This document shows positions 35,231 to 47,994 of a stretch of DNA of 64,000 nt, one piece after another; the stretch's first letter is position 1; each line of letters opens with the position of its first letter. The position numbers were made by a program, and so were the translations under genes. The stretch spans positions 333,692,039 through 333,756,038 of the forward strand of contig NC_133328.1 in the NCBI RefSeq assembly GCF_042186555.1, written 5' to 3'. The notes under the pieces are model-generated. The model saw nothing but the letters and a program-made list of their open reading frames with translations, did not search any database and was not told the origin of the DNA. Origin of the DNA: Aquarana catesbeiana. Taxonomy: Eukaryota; Chordata; Amphibia; Anura; Ranidae.

Positions 35231-36647
35231 AGCGTGAACATGGTGTACTGGTGATATCTTAAGCTGGACTTATGCTTTTTAACACAGCACCCTCCTATGA
35301 CATGGTCTCTGTATGTAGTGCACTAGACTCTTTCTATTTATGTATCTGTGGTTGCAGCAAACCCAAACCTCCCCTCTAATAATAATCTATGGTATATTTT
35401 ATGGGTACAAAAAGAAAGATAATTTACTCTTACCATTTCCCCAACCCATCCGCTAGCTGATGCAGGTCTCAGAAACACAGAGAGTATAGCATACCAGCAA
35501 TGACAAACTATTAGGATAGTGTTGAGAAAGAGGGAAAGAAAAGGAGGGAAAAGAAAAAAGACAGAAAACTAGACTGAGAGATTCAGAGCCTGTCCGAAGG
35601 CCCACTCCGCCTGTCATCATGCAACAGTCAGCAGGAAGCTGGAGATATCAGATCCAAGGATCCCAAACTCATTCAAACCTTGAGGACTTATTCAAGATAC
35701 TGACCAGCTTTTATTAGGCATGATCCACGTCAATTTTCGTTTCATCACAGCCAGGTTTACTACTGGTTTCTTCAAGACAGTCGCTATAGCAATTTGTGCT
35801 GCAAGAAACATGAGAAATATCAAGGTCTGAGTGTTTATGAACATCATCAATAGGCTCATTAGGAAGAGCTACTTTAGTTTTTTTACTATATTTACCATTG
35901 TCACTGAATAAACAAGGCATGTACTCTTATCCAAAACCATCCACCAAGTATGGTACATTTTACCTCTCTGTCCACACATCCTGAAGCACAAGGAAGAGAA
36001 CCCCGAGTACATTTTGGAGAGGTGATCCGGGACAAGATATCATCAGGAAAGCACTTTAAATCCTGCCTCCACAAGTGCAAAATTCATAATACATTTATAC
36101 ATCCGAGGAGACTAAATCCACCAATTGGCCAGGTCAATATCTTCCCCTAAGTCCTGCTCCTAAGATAACATATAAGGCAATTTCATAGTCAAATGAACAA
36201 GTAGTTTATACAGCATCCAAATGCCCCCCTCTGAGCCTCCCCACAAAAACATCTTGATTCACAGACGGTTTGTGTTATATTATATTATTAATATTATATC
36301 GCACTCAGTGCACCAGCGCTCCTCAATAGTTCAAAATTTTAAAGAGTCCATAGTCCTCCACCCTGGTGTTAAAGCAGTGCAGCAGAGAGTCAGTTGAGAA
36401 ATTTCCTTGAAAAGGGACACCTCTAAGCTTCAATCCTTCACCATTAAGGATAACACTGTCAGGGCTGGCTCAGCCCTTCCTTCTCTGAGCTGACCACTCA
36501 GCTGTCGGCTAATTGCCAGCTCCTTTCTCTCCACAGTGACTGTTGTTGATGATCTGCTCATCAGTCCTGGCAGCTCACTTCATCTCTACCTTCTCCTTTG
36601 GTCACATCTCAGAGACTTTCTCCTGCGTTCCAGTTGAAGACAACTGT
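35231..36647. other. Mixed intergenic stretch between the TTAA element and hAT-B
   Basis: About 1.4 kb. Apart from the short reading frame at 35714-35920 I see no gene. The part from about 36280 to 36640 (for example GCACTCAGTGCACCAGCGC and TGTCAGGGCTGGCTCAGCCC) looks like an interspersed repeat rather than host coding DNA. The hAT-B similarity starts abruptly at about 36648. Confidence 0.45.
35714..35920 (-). other. Short open frame followed by a poly(A) signal; possible orphan terminal exon
   Basis: A 68-residue minus-strand frame (starts MPCLFSDNGKYSKK, ends CDETKIDVDHA). It is the only reading frame outside the transposons with ordinary, non-repetitive amino-acid composition, including four cysteines. 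The stop codon TAA is part of CCTAATAAAAGC, so an AATAAA signal overlaps it. A stop lies two codons upstream of the ATG, so any longer protein would need splicing; the bases just before have no strong polypyrimidine tract. I do not recognise the protein. It could be the last exon of a host gene, a processed-pseudogene remnant, or chance. Confidence 0.2.
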
Positions 36648-37979
36648 TCGGTTTGCATCCAGAACATGCGAACGGACCAAAAGTTTGCGCGAACATTTAA
36701 ACACTGTTAAAGTCTATGGAACTCGAATGTGAGAAATCAAAAGTGCAAATTTTAAAGGCTAATATGCAAGTTATTGTCCTAAAAAGGGTTTGGGGACCCG
36801 GGTCCTGCCCCAGGGGACATGTATCAATGGAAAAGAAAGTTTTAAAAACTGACATTTTTTCGGAAGCAGTGATTTTAATGATGCTTAAAGTGAAAAAATA
36901 AAAGTGAAATATTCCTTTAAATATCATACCAGGGGGGTGTCTATAGTATGCCTGTAAAGTGGCACATTTTTCCCATGTTTAGAACAATCCCTGCACAAAT
37001 TGGCATTTCTAAAGGAATAAAAGTCATTTAAAACTGCTTGCGGCTGTAATGTAATGTCGGTTCCCGGCAATATGGATAAAAATTATTGAAAAAAACGGCA
37101 TGGGTAACCCCCCAACCCATTACCAGGTCCTTTGGGTCTTGTATGAATATTAAGGGGAACCCAAATTAAAAAAAGAAAAGGCATGGGGCCCCCAGGCCCT
37201 ATATAGTCTGAACAGCAGTATACAGGTGGTCCAAACAAGACAGAGACTGTAGATTTGTTCTTATGTAGAATCTGTTTGTAATTTGGAACAGATACATTTT
37301 ATAAGTGTAGCTCCAGACAAAAAATCTATTTGAAAGCTTTTTGGAAAACATAGGGAAGGGTTATCACCCCTGTAACATTTGTTTTGCTGTCTGTGCCCAT
37401 GTTCAGAAGATTTCACCTCACTTCTGTCCCAATGACAATTTGATTTTGAAAATTTGGGGTTTTTAAGGGAAACAAGGATTGGCGATAAATCAGTGGAGGA
37501 GACTCCTTTTTCCAATATTAACCACTTCAGCCCCGGAAGGATTTACCCCCTTCCTGACCAGAGCACTTTTTACAATTTGGCACTGCGTCGCTTTAACTGC
37601 TAATTGCGCGGTCATGCAATGCTGTACCCAAACAAAATTTGCGTCCTTTTCTTCCCACAAATAGAGCTTTCTTTTGATGGTATTTGATCACCTCTGCCGT
37701 TTTTATTTTTTGCGCTATACACGGAAAAAGACCAAAAATTTTGAAAAAAATTGATATTTTCTACTTTTTGTTCTAAAAAAAATCCAATAAACTCAATTTT
37801 AGTCATACATTTAGGCCAAAATGTATTCGGCCACATGTCTTTGGTAAAAAAAATGTCAATAAGTGTATATTTATTCGTTTGCGCAAAAGTTATAGCGCCT
37901 ACAAACTAGGGTACATTTTCTGGAATTTACACAGCCTTTAATTTATGACTGCCTATGTCGTTTCTTGAGGTGCTAAAAT

Positions 37980-39420
37980 GGCAGGGCAGTACAAAACCCC
38001 CACAAATGACCCCATTTTGGAAAGTAGACACCCCAAGGAAATTGCTGAGAGGCATGTTGAGCCCATTGAATATTAATTTTTTTTGTCCCAAGTGATTGAA
38101 TAATGACAAAAAAAAAAAAAAAATTACAAAAAGTTGTCACTAAATGATATATTGCTCACACAGGCCATGGGAATATGTGGAATTGCACCCCAAAATACAT
38201 TTAGCTGCTTCTCCTGAGTATGGGGATACCACATGTGTGGGACTTTTTGGGAGCCTAGCCGCGTACGGGGCCCCGAAAACCAATCACTGCCTTCAGGATT
38301 TCTAAGGGCGTACATTTTTTATTTTACTCCTCACTACCTATCACAGTTTTGAATGCCATAAAATGCCCAGATGGCATAACCCCCCCCAAATGACCCCATT
38401 TTGGAAAGTAGACACCACAAGCTATTTGCTTTGAGGCATGTTGAGTTCATGGAATGTTTTATATTTTGACACAAGTTGCGGGAAAGTGACAAATTTTTTT
38501 TTTTTTTTTTTGCACAAAGTTGTCACTAAATTATATATTGCTCACACAGGCCATGGGCATATGTGGAATTGCACCCCAAAATACATTTAGCTTCTTCTCC
38601 TGAGTATGGGGATACCACATGTGTGGGACTTTTTAGGAGCCTAGCCGCGTACGGGGCCCCGAAAACCAATCACCGCCTTCAGGATTTCTAAGGGCGTGAA
38701 TTTTTGATTTCACTCTTCACTGCCTATCACAGTTTCGGAGGCCATGGAATGCCCAGGTGGCACAAACCCCCCCCCAAATGACCCCATTTTGGAAAGTAAA
38801 CACCCCAAGCTATTTGCTGAGAGGCATGGTGAGTATTTTGCAGCTCTCATTTGTTTTTGAAAATAAAGAAAGACAAGAAAAAAAATTTTTTTTTTTCTTT
38901 TTTCAATTTTCAAAACTTTGTGACAAAAAGTGAGGTCTGCAAAATACTCACTATACCTCTCAGCAAATAGCTTGGGATGTCTACTTTCCAAAATGGGGTC
39001 ATTTGGGGGGGGGGGTTGCCACCTGGGCATTCCATGGCCTCCGAAACTGTGATAGGCAGTGAAGAGTGAAATAAAAAATTTACGCCCTTAGAAAGCCTGA
39101 AGGCGGTGCTTGGTTTTCTGGGTCCCGTGCGCGGCTAGGCTCCCAAAAAGTCCCATACATGTGGTATCCCCATACTCAGGAGAAGCAGCAGAATGTATTT
39201 TGGGGTGTAATTTTACATATTCCCATGGCATGTTTGAGCAATATATCATTTAGTGACAACTTTGTGCAAAAAAAAAAAAAATTGTCTCTTTCCCGCAGCT
39301 TGTGTCACAATATAAAATATTCCATGGACTCGACATGCCTCTCAGCAAATAGCTTGAGGTGTCTACTTTCCAAAATGGGGTCATTTGGGGGGGTTTTGAA
39401 CTGTCCTGGCATTTTATGCA
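37980..39420. repeat. Inverted and direct repeats inside the piggyBac element
   Basis: A block with CCCATTTTGGAAAGTA, ACACC and GAGGCATG recurs in the plus orientation at about 38010, 38395 and 38785, and in inverted form (TACTTTCCAAAATGGGGTCA) at about 38990 and 39365. The axis of symmetry is near 38900, in an A/T-rich palindrome. Reading frames here repeat between units and are not genes. The block also resembles part of the 8290-11425 element (about 10920-10950). Confidence 0.8.
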
Positions 39421-40984
39421 CAACATTTAGAAGCTTATGTCACACATCACCCAATCTTCTAACCACTTGAATACAAAGCCCTTTCTGACACTTTTTGATT
39501 ACATGAAAAAATTATTTTTTTTTGCAAGAAAATTACTTTGAACCCCCACACATTATATATATTTTTTAAAGCAAATGCCCTACAGATTAAAATGGTGGGT
39601 GTTTCATTTTTTTTTTTCACACAGTATTTGCGCAGCGATTTTTCAAACGCATTTTTTGGGGAAAAAACACACTTTTTTAAATTTTAATGCACTAAAACAC
39701 ACTATATTGCCCAAATGTTTGATGAAATAAAAAAGATGATCTTAGGCCGAGTACATGGATACCAAACATGACATGCTTTAAAATTGCGCACAAACGTGCA
39801 GTGGCGACAAACTAAATACATTTTTAAAAGCCTTTAAAAGCCTTTACAGGTTACCACTTTAGATTTACAGAGGAGGTCTACTGCTAAAATTACTGCCCTC
39901 AATCTGACCTTCGCGGTGATACCTCACATGCATGGTGCAATTGCTGTTTACATTTGACGCCAGACCGACGCTTGCGTTTACCTTAGCGCGAGAGCAGGGG
40001 GGACAGGGGTGCTTTTTTTTTTTTTTTTTTTCTTTTCTTTATTTTTTTGCTTTTTTATCTTATTTTTAAACTGTTCCTTTCATATTTTTTTTTTTTAAAA
40101 TCATTTTTATTGTTATCTCAGGGAATGTAAATATCCCCTATCATAGCAATAGGTGGTGACAGGTACTCTTTTTTGAAAAAAATGGGGTCTATTAGACCCT
40201 AGATTTCTCCTATGCCCTCAAAGCATCTGACCACACCAAGATCGGTGTGATAAAATGCTTTCCCAATTTCCCAATGGCGCTGTTTACATCCAGCGAAATC
40301 TAAGTCATGAAATGCTCGTAGCTTCCGGTTTCTTAGGCCATAGAGATGTTTGGAGCCACTCTGGTCTCTGATCAGCTCTATGGTCAGCTGGCTGAATCAC
40401 CGGCTGCATTCTCAGGTTCCCTGTTGAGACAGGAGAGCCAGAGAAAAACACGGAAGACGGTGGGGGGGGGCATTCCCTCCCACTGCTTGTAAAAGCAGTC
40501 TAGAGGCTAATTAGCCACTAGGATTGCTTTTACATGAAAGCCGACCACTGGCTGAAAAGAATGATACCAAGATGATACCTAAACCTGCAGGCATCATGCT
40601 GGTATAACCACTCAAAGTCGTGAATGGCGTACCTGAAGACAAAAAAATGGTTAACAATAAAGCACAGTAAACGGTAAAGTATAAAAAATTGCAGACCTGA
40701 AAAACAAACATGATAAAACATAATAACAATAAAACATTGCAGAATAGAATACAGTAAAAAAGAGCAGAACAATAGAGAAAATAGAGAGAGAACAATAAAA
40801 CGACAACTATTTTTTTTTTATTTTATATTTTTGTATGTGTTTTTTTTTTTTTTTTTTTTACACTTTTTTTTGTAACTAACTTTTATAACTGTAACCGGTT
40901 CCAGGTTCGGGTCTCTCAAAATGTGATGGCATCTTGGGAGACCCTGTGAAAGTGTGCCTAGTCTGTGCAATGCTGTACCCTACC

Positions 40985-41330
40985 CTAATACTCAACTAGT
41001 GAATGGTAGCATTCAAAACATTCACCAATGCACAGACCAGGATTGTCAGGACAGGAGGGACAATAATAGCGGGTGTCACGCCTATATCCGCGTTTGCTGC
41101 AGACACAACATCTTTTTTGGGGGGGTTCGTTGGGTAGGGGTACTCGGGAGGACATAAAGAAAATGCCTCTCATGCAGCCGACTGCATTTGGTTGGGGATG
41201 TGAATGGGGGAAGTACGGGCGCTGCAGAAGTGGTCGGTTCCCAATTAGGATTGGCGAATGCAGCAGGAAGGGCATTATGGGCACGACGGGCCTGTGTTTG
41301 TCTTTTTGGTAGCAGCAGGACACTACTTGT
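40985..41330 (-). pseudogene. piggyBac transposase C-terminal remnant (cysteine-rich finger)
   Basis: The last part of a piggyBac-type transposase, which excises and inserts elements at TTAA. In one frame SRLHERHF resembles the sequence just before the finger in PGBD4-like proteins. After a frameshift near 41180 the second frame gives KRCCVCSKRGYRRDTRYYCPSC, then PGLCIGECFECYHS and a stop at 40985. The cysteine spacing CX2C...YYCX2C...LCX4CFXXYH is characteristic of the C-terminal zinc-binding domain. Nothing upstream (right of 41375) can be read as the catalytic DDD domain, so most of the gene has been lost or replaced. A dead fragment, but decisive for classification. Confidence 0.85.
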
Positions 41331-42256
41331 GCTTGCCACCTCACCAGCTTGAACTGCATTTATGGGACTCGCCACGTCACCAAGTGTTACTGCAGTGCTG
41401 GTTTGACTACGACCGGGGTGTACTAGGCCGCTGGTGCTTGCCAGTTCACCAAAACGCTACCAAATAAACTGTTAGCGATCGCAGGGATCAGGCCTGACTC
41501 TGCGAACGCTGCAGTTATGTGTTTAGTGTTTTGTAAGTGACAGTGATCGATCGATACTGCACTTGGGTGGGCTGGGCTGGGCCGGGCGGAGGGGCAAAAC
41601 GCAGGTGCTAGCAGGTATCTGGGCTGATCCCGCTAACACTGCGTTTTTGGGAACCCTAAACTGCTGGGGACGCTAGTATAGATCTGATCGGATCAGATAT
41701 TGATGCGTTCAGATACTATACCACTGAGGGAGGCGTATGCTGCGTGTGTGGGTGTTAGCGGTACTGGCGCTAATCTGACGCTGCCTGGGGCGACGCATAT
41801 CACCGCCGGGCGATCAGGGGGCTAAACCTTTATTCGGTAATAAACGGCGGGTGCCCTGACACTATGAAAAATAAACCAACTAACCAGCGTCACCCGTAAC
41901 GGTTATACGGTGATCAGTGGTGAAAGGGTTAACTAGGGGGTAATCAAGGGGTTAAAACATTTATTAGATAGTATATGGGGGGTCCCTGTCGCTATAAAAT
42001 GCTGACGGCGAACCTAAATATTTACGTTCCTAACTAGCGTCACCAGCGACACTAATACAGCGATCAGAAAAATGATCGCTTAGCGACACTGGTGACAGGG
42101 GGTGATCAAGGGGTTAAAACTTTATTAGGGGGGGTTAGGGGGGTACCGTAGACCTAAAGGGGGGTAACACTCACTGTCCGACCACAGTAACTGTCACTAA
42201 CTGACACCATGCAGTAATCATAAAAAAAAAAAAAATACTGCTTGGTGTCAGTGTGA

Positions 42257-42318
42257 CAGGGAGGGGGGAGGGGTGATTGGGGAGGGATCGGGGGGCGATC
42301 GGGGGGGGGATCGGGGGT
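42257..42318 (+). other. G-run cluster, candidate G-quadruplex
   Basis: Several runs of four to nine G occur within about 60 bp near the right end of the piggyBac element, separated by one to ten bases. This pattern is compatible with G-quadruplex folding on the plus strand. A (GT)n microsatellite follows at 42342-42371. A function is not implied. Confidence 0.5.
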
Positions 42319-42340
42319 GTTTTGTGTGCCTGGCATGTTC

Positions 42341-42372
<32 letters not shown>

Positions 42373-43521
42373 TGGTGCACTTACATGTCTTCTCTCCTCG
42401 GCGCTAGAACGGAAACTGCCGAGCCGAGGAGAGATGACATCACATCCTCTGCCTGTGTGTACTATACACAGGCAGGGGATGTTCCTCATTGGCTGGGAGC
42501 GATCGCGAGGGGGGGGGCCACGATCGGATGGTCTCCCCCTCGTCTCTCATCGCTCATAGCCAAATGCCGACCGCCGCTGGCACCGATCGGACCCCCCACC
42601 CGCGGGAAGGCAATCACGTATGGGTACGTGATTTTGCCTGCCTGTGCCATTCTGCTCACGTATATATGCGTGAGGCGGTCGGCAAGTGGTTAACTCTTAC
42701 AGGAGAGAATTTCCCTTCCTAGGGGTAGATTTCCTCTCATTTCCTGTTGTCTCCCTCCATTTGTAAGTCGGATTTTTGAAAAATAGGGGACCGCCTTAGG
42801 TGTTGGTGGTACCAGAACACTGTAAGCCCCCACAGTTATTCTTGCTGGGCACTGGAATGGGCCCTGATGTGAAATATTATATCAAGAATTGTAATTACAT
42901 GCCTCTGTTAAACAGGGGCAGAAAAATTGGGCCTTAGGCGGTGGTGGTGGCACAACACTGTAACGTTGACGTGCTGACATCACCAGTACCAGTACCATGT
43001 ACCAGTGTCTCTATTGGAAGGGCATTTTTTGTTTAGCCGGCCAGCTTTCCCTGTTGATTGCTTTTAACCTCTGTAAGTGCAATATATATTTTTATCCTTA
43101 ATAAATCTTCTTGATGGTATAACGCTATGGCGAGCCTTTTCTTTCTGGGTTTTATATGACGGATTGTTGGAGGTCTCTGGCCCAAGAGAGCTTGCTGATT
43201 ATCTTTATCATCCGATGAACGCCAAATTTCCCTGAGACATCCGCTCGGTCCTTTTTTTTAATTTAAATAGTCTTTATTCATTTCTACATCATATACAAAA
43301 TTACTAGATACAAAAATTCTTAAATACACCATATATATTACAATGCATATATATAATAGACAAGGAAATTTCTGTCCAATTTTCCCCTTTTAACCCTTCC
43401 CCCCACCACTATAAGTCTAACTTTTACCCCCCCCATCTTTTAGTAATTATTTACTAACGCTCCTTCACATATACCTTTAATACCGTACACCCATCTTCTT
43501 CATCTCCTTCCTACACACACC

Positions 43522-46500
43522 TTACATAGGGTATCCCAATTCCTCTAACCAAGGCTTCCAGATTTTTTTAAACTCCTTTAAATTTCTTCTCCTTGCATAT
43601 ACTACCTTTTCCTTCCATACTGTTTCAGTTACTGTTCTAATCCAATCATCCTTCGAGGGGGGTTTCTCTGCCTGCCATCTCTGCGCTATTAATTTTCTTG
43701 CCTGGAAGAGGCACCTCAGCACTACTTGAGTTTTGAAATTTCCTCTACCTAAGCTCTCCCCTACTCCCAAAATACACAGTTTCGGATCCATTTTAAGTCC
43801 CAAGGCAAAGATCTTATTTATGGTATCTAATATCTCCGTCCAATAACGGAATAATTTTGGGCATTTCCAAATCATATGCATCAAGTCCCCGGTGTTCTGG
43901 CACCTAGGACATTTGGCATCCACCCTCCGCCCAAATTCAAACAATCTTTTATGAGTATAGTATGTCCTATGTAGGAGCATTAAATATGAGATCTTCTGAG
44001 CAGGTGAGACCGAGACCTGATGTCCTCCCACCAGTATCTTTTTCCATTGTTCATCCGATATTATACCCAGGTCCCTTTCCCATTTACTTCTGCACCTAAG
44101 CTTTTCTGGTCCCTCGATACTACTACTACATATATATGGATACGTTTCCGCTATGGATCCACTAGATCCTCCTGAACTACTTATTCTTTGAAAAATGGGA
44201 GAGTAGCTCCACGACTGACCTTGTTCCCCAAACTGAGCTTTTAGGGCATGTCCAATTTGTAAATAGTTGTAATATGAGTGGTTCGGGATGTTGAATTCCT
44301 CCTTTAATAAGGAGAAAGTTTTTAAAGTACTACCATCATATAATTGAGCCAGTCTAACTATTCCCTTTATTTCCCATGCCTTTATTTTCCCCATTGGTAT
44401 TAGCTCTTGTAAGTTCTTATTATTCCAAAGAGGGGCACGCTTAACCATACCTCCCATTCCCCACAGAGCCTTAATAGTTTTCCAGACTTTTATTATTAAT
44501 TTTACCGTAGGGGTTCTATAGACAAAGGAGTTTGCCTCTAGCACCTCCATTAGTGTCTTATGTGGCGCTCCTGCAGTCATTATTCCCCCATTATTATCAC
44601 CTTCAGGGTCAGTCCCTGACCCTAAATGCTGTAGCTGGGCAGCTAGGAAATAGCTTTGTGAATGCCGAACCGCCAAACCCCCCTCTCGTGTTGATAATTG
44701 TAAGGTTTGTAGGCTTATCCTAGACTGCCCCCCTTTCCATATAAGATCTCTTAGCATTGTATCAATTTTTTTAAACCATTTCCTATGAATCCATATTGGT
44801 GAATTATGCAAAAAGTATAGTAGTTGTGGCAACCACAGCATTTTAATCAAATTGCATCTTCCAGCAACTGATAATGGGAGACCCCTCCATATTTCGATCT
44901 TGCTCTTAAATTTAGATAGCAAGGGAACTAAATTATTATTTATATAGTTATTTGGATCTTTTGTTATATATATGACTAAATATTTTGGTATCTCTGCTAT
45001 TTCTATTTGGATATTATCTAAATAGGTACTCTTCCTGATGGGATCTATTGGTAATAGCACTGATTTCTCCCAATTTATGGACAGACCAGAGAGTCTTCCA
45101 AATCTCGAAAAAATATCTATCACCTGTCTAAGTGATCGCTCCGTATCCCCCAAAAATATGAGGGCGTCATCCGCATATAATGCAATCTGCTCTTCTCTAG
45201 CCCTTCTCCAGAACCCTTCCATAGTCCTATTTTGCCTTACTGCAGTGGCTACCGGTTCCATTGCCAAAGCAAAAATCAGGGGTGACAAAGGGCACCCCTG
45301 TCTTGAGCCTCTTTCAAGTCGGAACCCATCAGAATAAACATTATTGACTCTGACTTTTGCACTGAGTTGTTGTATTATATTTTAACCCATTTAATAAAAG
45401 AGGGGACAAAGCCAAATTCCTTCAATACGTGCCAGATGTACTCCCATTCAAGGCTATCAAACGCTTTTACCACATCTAGCATCATAACAGCCCTTGAGCC
45501 CGCATTCTCTATTGGAATTTGCAGGTTCAAAAAGAGCCTTCTAATATTCCTACTATCTGCGGGGAATGAATCCTGTTTGGTCAGGATGAACTAATTTATG
45601 GATTATTTTCTTTAGTCTGGCAGCAAGGATTTTTGCTAAGATCTTAGCGTTTGAGCAGAGCAAAGAGATGGGTCTATAAGACCTGGGTTCCAAAGGGTCT
45701 TTCCCTTCTTTATGTAAAACTATGATCGTAGCCTCAGTCATTGATATAGGTAGCTTCCCCTCTTCCTTTGCCCAGTCAAACACTTTGAGGAGCTGCGGGA
45801 GTAATACCTTCCCATAGTTTTTATAAGTCTTGACGGGGAGACCATCAGGTCCAGGGGATTTCTGATTTGCCATTTCCATTACTGCTGTTTTAATTTCTTC
45901 CACTGTTATCGAGGCCTCCAGTTCCTCTTTGTCAATCTCTGTAAGGAAGGGCATCTCAATGTTTCTAAAAAAGCAGTCCATTTCCTCTCCTCCCATGACC
46001 CCCCCAGATTTATACAGTTCTTTATAATATTTCTTGAATGTATTGGTAATATCATCTACCTGAGAGGAGATCTCACCACTCACGGTCCTAATAGCGGGGA
46101 TCATGGAGGGGGAGGAACTAGACCTGACCATATAAGCCAGCATCTTCCCGACTTTTTCCCCTTCCCCATATACAATTTGCTTTTGAAACAGTCTCTTATT
46201 TTCAGACTTCCTAATCATTACATCTTTGTATATTTGTTGCTTGTTCACCCATATACTTTGTTTATCGGGGGATGGCTCTTTCATATACTCCCTTTCTGCT
46301 GCTATTAACGCCTTCCTGATCTTATCCTCCCAGTCCAGTGATGATTTTTTAATTTTTAAGACATGTTGAATAAGTAATCCCCTCAAATAAGCCTTCAGTG
46401 CATCCCACATCACCCCTCTTGTTGTGGTATCCGTATTAAACATTATAAATTCGTTCAACTTAGCTGCTATCTCATTCTGGTCCTCTATTATTTCAAACCA

Positions 46501-47246
46501 CATTGGGTTCATCTTCCATGCCCTACAAGATTTCTTATATTTATCGAGACTATCAGCAGTGAATGGTCCGATACCCCCCTGGGTTGATAAACTATATCTT
46601 TATTTGTTTTGGATGCTAATTCATTACCTAATATAAGGTCTATTCTTGAGTGTGTAGAATAGGAACTCGAGTAGCATGAAAATTGCAATGCCACAGGGTT
46701 CCGTATTCTCCAGAGGTCCGACAGTCCGGCTTCTTGAAGGAATTGGCCCATTCGATTTTCTTGTAACCCCTGTCCCTGTTTTCCTGGAGGGAACCTGTCT
46801 ATTTTTTTATTTATGACAACATTAAAGTCCCCAACTACGATAATTGGCATACTAGTTTTATCTACTATAAACTCCAATAGACAGTACAAGACGTCTAGTT
46901 TGAAGGGAGGGGGGATGTAAATATTTGCTAATACATATTCCTGGTTCTCTGTTATACAATGTAAAAAAATGTATTGACCCTCTACGTCTATATTACACTG
47001 TCTGCAGGTGAACGCCACCTCTCTACCAATTAACACTGACACACCCCTGGAGTAAGCGGTGTGTACAGAGTGGAATTGGCACTGGAATCTCTTATTTCTT
47101 ACTTGAGATTTAGTGTCTTTAGTCAGGTGTGTCTCCTGCAGACAGGCAATTCCTACTTTAAAGATATCCAATACATCAAATACAACTGCTCTTTTGGCAG
47201 GGGTACCCAACCCTCCAACATTCCATGAACCAACGTTCAATACCAT
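43522..47246 (-). pseudogene. L1/Tx1-group ORF2 pseudogene (endonuclease, reverse transcriptase)
   Basis: The endonuclease part (46509-47246) starts MVLNVGSWNVGGLGTPAKR and has CLQETHLTK, VVGDFNVV, SRIDLIL and GVSDHSLL. The frame then changes near 46510 and continues as 45553-46512 with the start of reverse transcriptase (SPGPDGLPVKTYK, RPISLLCSNAKILAKILA, HPDQTGFIPRR). Further lesions lie between about 45290 and 45560. The last open part (43522-45288) carries SPLIFALAMEPVA, the catalytic YADD in ALYADDALIFLGD, and a C-terminal CX2CX7HX4C knuckle (CPRCQNTGDLMHMIWKC). The total span equals a normal ORF2 of about 1240 codons. Not functional. Confidence 0.9.
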
Positions 47247-47994
47247 TAATTATACTGTTAAAAACTATCGAGGAGAGGCAAAAAGGAGAAACAAAGGCTA
47301 AACCCTGGTAACTTCAAGGAGAGAGGTACAGTTAACAATAGGGATCCTTGTAGTATTAAACCCATTAATCTGACTGTCACTATTTCCCTTTGTGTCTTAA
47401 TTTCCCATTGTTCTAAATTACTCATCTTTATCAATGAGACAAAATCCCTAATTACCAAGTGTTTTAAGTTAATTTCCTCAGTCATTACAAATTTTCCCCC
47501 CTAATTTCTCACTGCAAACGTTAATATTATACCTATATTTTGCTTTTCCAGTGCCCAGTGTATTATCATATAATCCAGTGTACAGTATATCTCCTTACAA
47601 TTCAGTGTTCCATATATTCCCCTACTGTATGTTATCCTTCTTCTATAACCCTTACCCTCCCCCACCCTCCCCAACCCCACCCAGCTCAAAAACCCAATAT
47701 TTCCCCCACCCCACACCATTCTAGGTTACCCCTGAGGGCTTTTTTAATGACCGTCACATACCGCCATACCCTTACAGAACTCATTCCTCCCTTTTTCCTA
47801 TCTCCCCTCCCTCCTCCCACCACCCACCCCTCCCTCCCTGTGTCCAAATAGAAACTTAGTTTTAACCTTCCCCATTCTAATCCTAATTCCATTTAAACCA
47901 TGTAGAATCCCCACCCCACTCCACACAGAAAATATAATTATTATTTTACATTTGTGCCCCACCTATGTGTATCATCTTCAAACCAGATTCCCAG
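47247..47994 (-). other. Inter-ORF spacer of L1/Tx1-group copy 3
   Basis: About 750 bp of C- and T-rich plus-strand sequence (A/G-rich on the coding strand) between ORF1 and ORF2. A long inter-ORF spacer is thus shared with the other L1-group family in the window, although the sequences do not look alike. No gene seen. Confidence 0.5.

Larger units (their letters stand above)
37522..42689 (-). mobile_element. piggyBac-superfamily element with transposase remnant, inserted at TTAA in hAT-B
   Basis: TTAA at 37518-37521 and 42690-42693 flanks 5.17 kb with inverted CCACTT ends (left CCACTTCAGCC, right GGCAAGTGG). The homologous part of hAT-C at about 55998-56010 reads ATATTAACTCTTACAGG without insertion, which proves the site. 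A minus-strand transposase C-terminal fragment (40985-41330) identifies the superfamily. The left part holds repeated and inverted blocks (37980-39420), the right part GC-rich non-coding DNA with a G-run cluster (42257-42318) and a (GT)n run (42342-42371). Most of the transposase is missing, so the copy is not autonomous. Confidence 0.88.

Noticed and set aside
37612..39470. Short frames in the left half of the piggyBac element as parts of its transposase
   Set aside because: They repeat with the internal blocks, match no transposase domain, and are downstream of the C-terminal finger.
42342..42371. The (GT)n run as a regulatory element
   Set aside because: A common dinucleotide microsatellite in a dead transposon; nothing around it suggests regulation.
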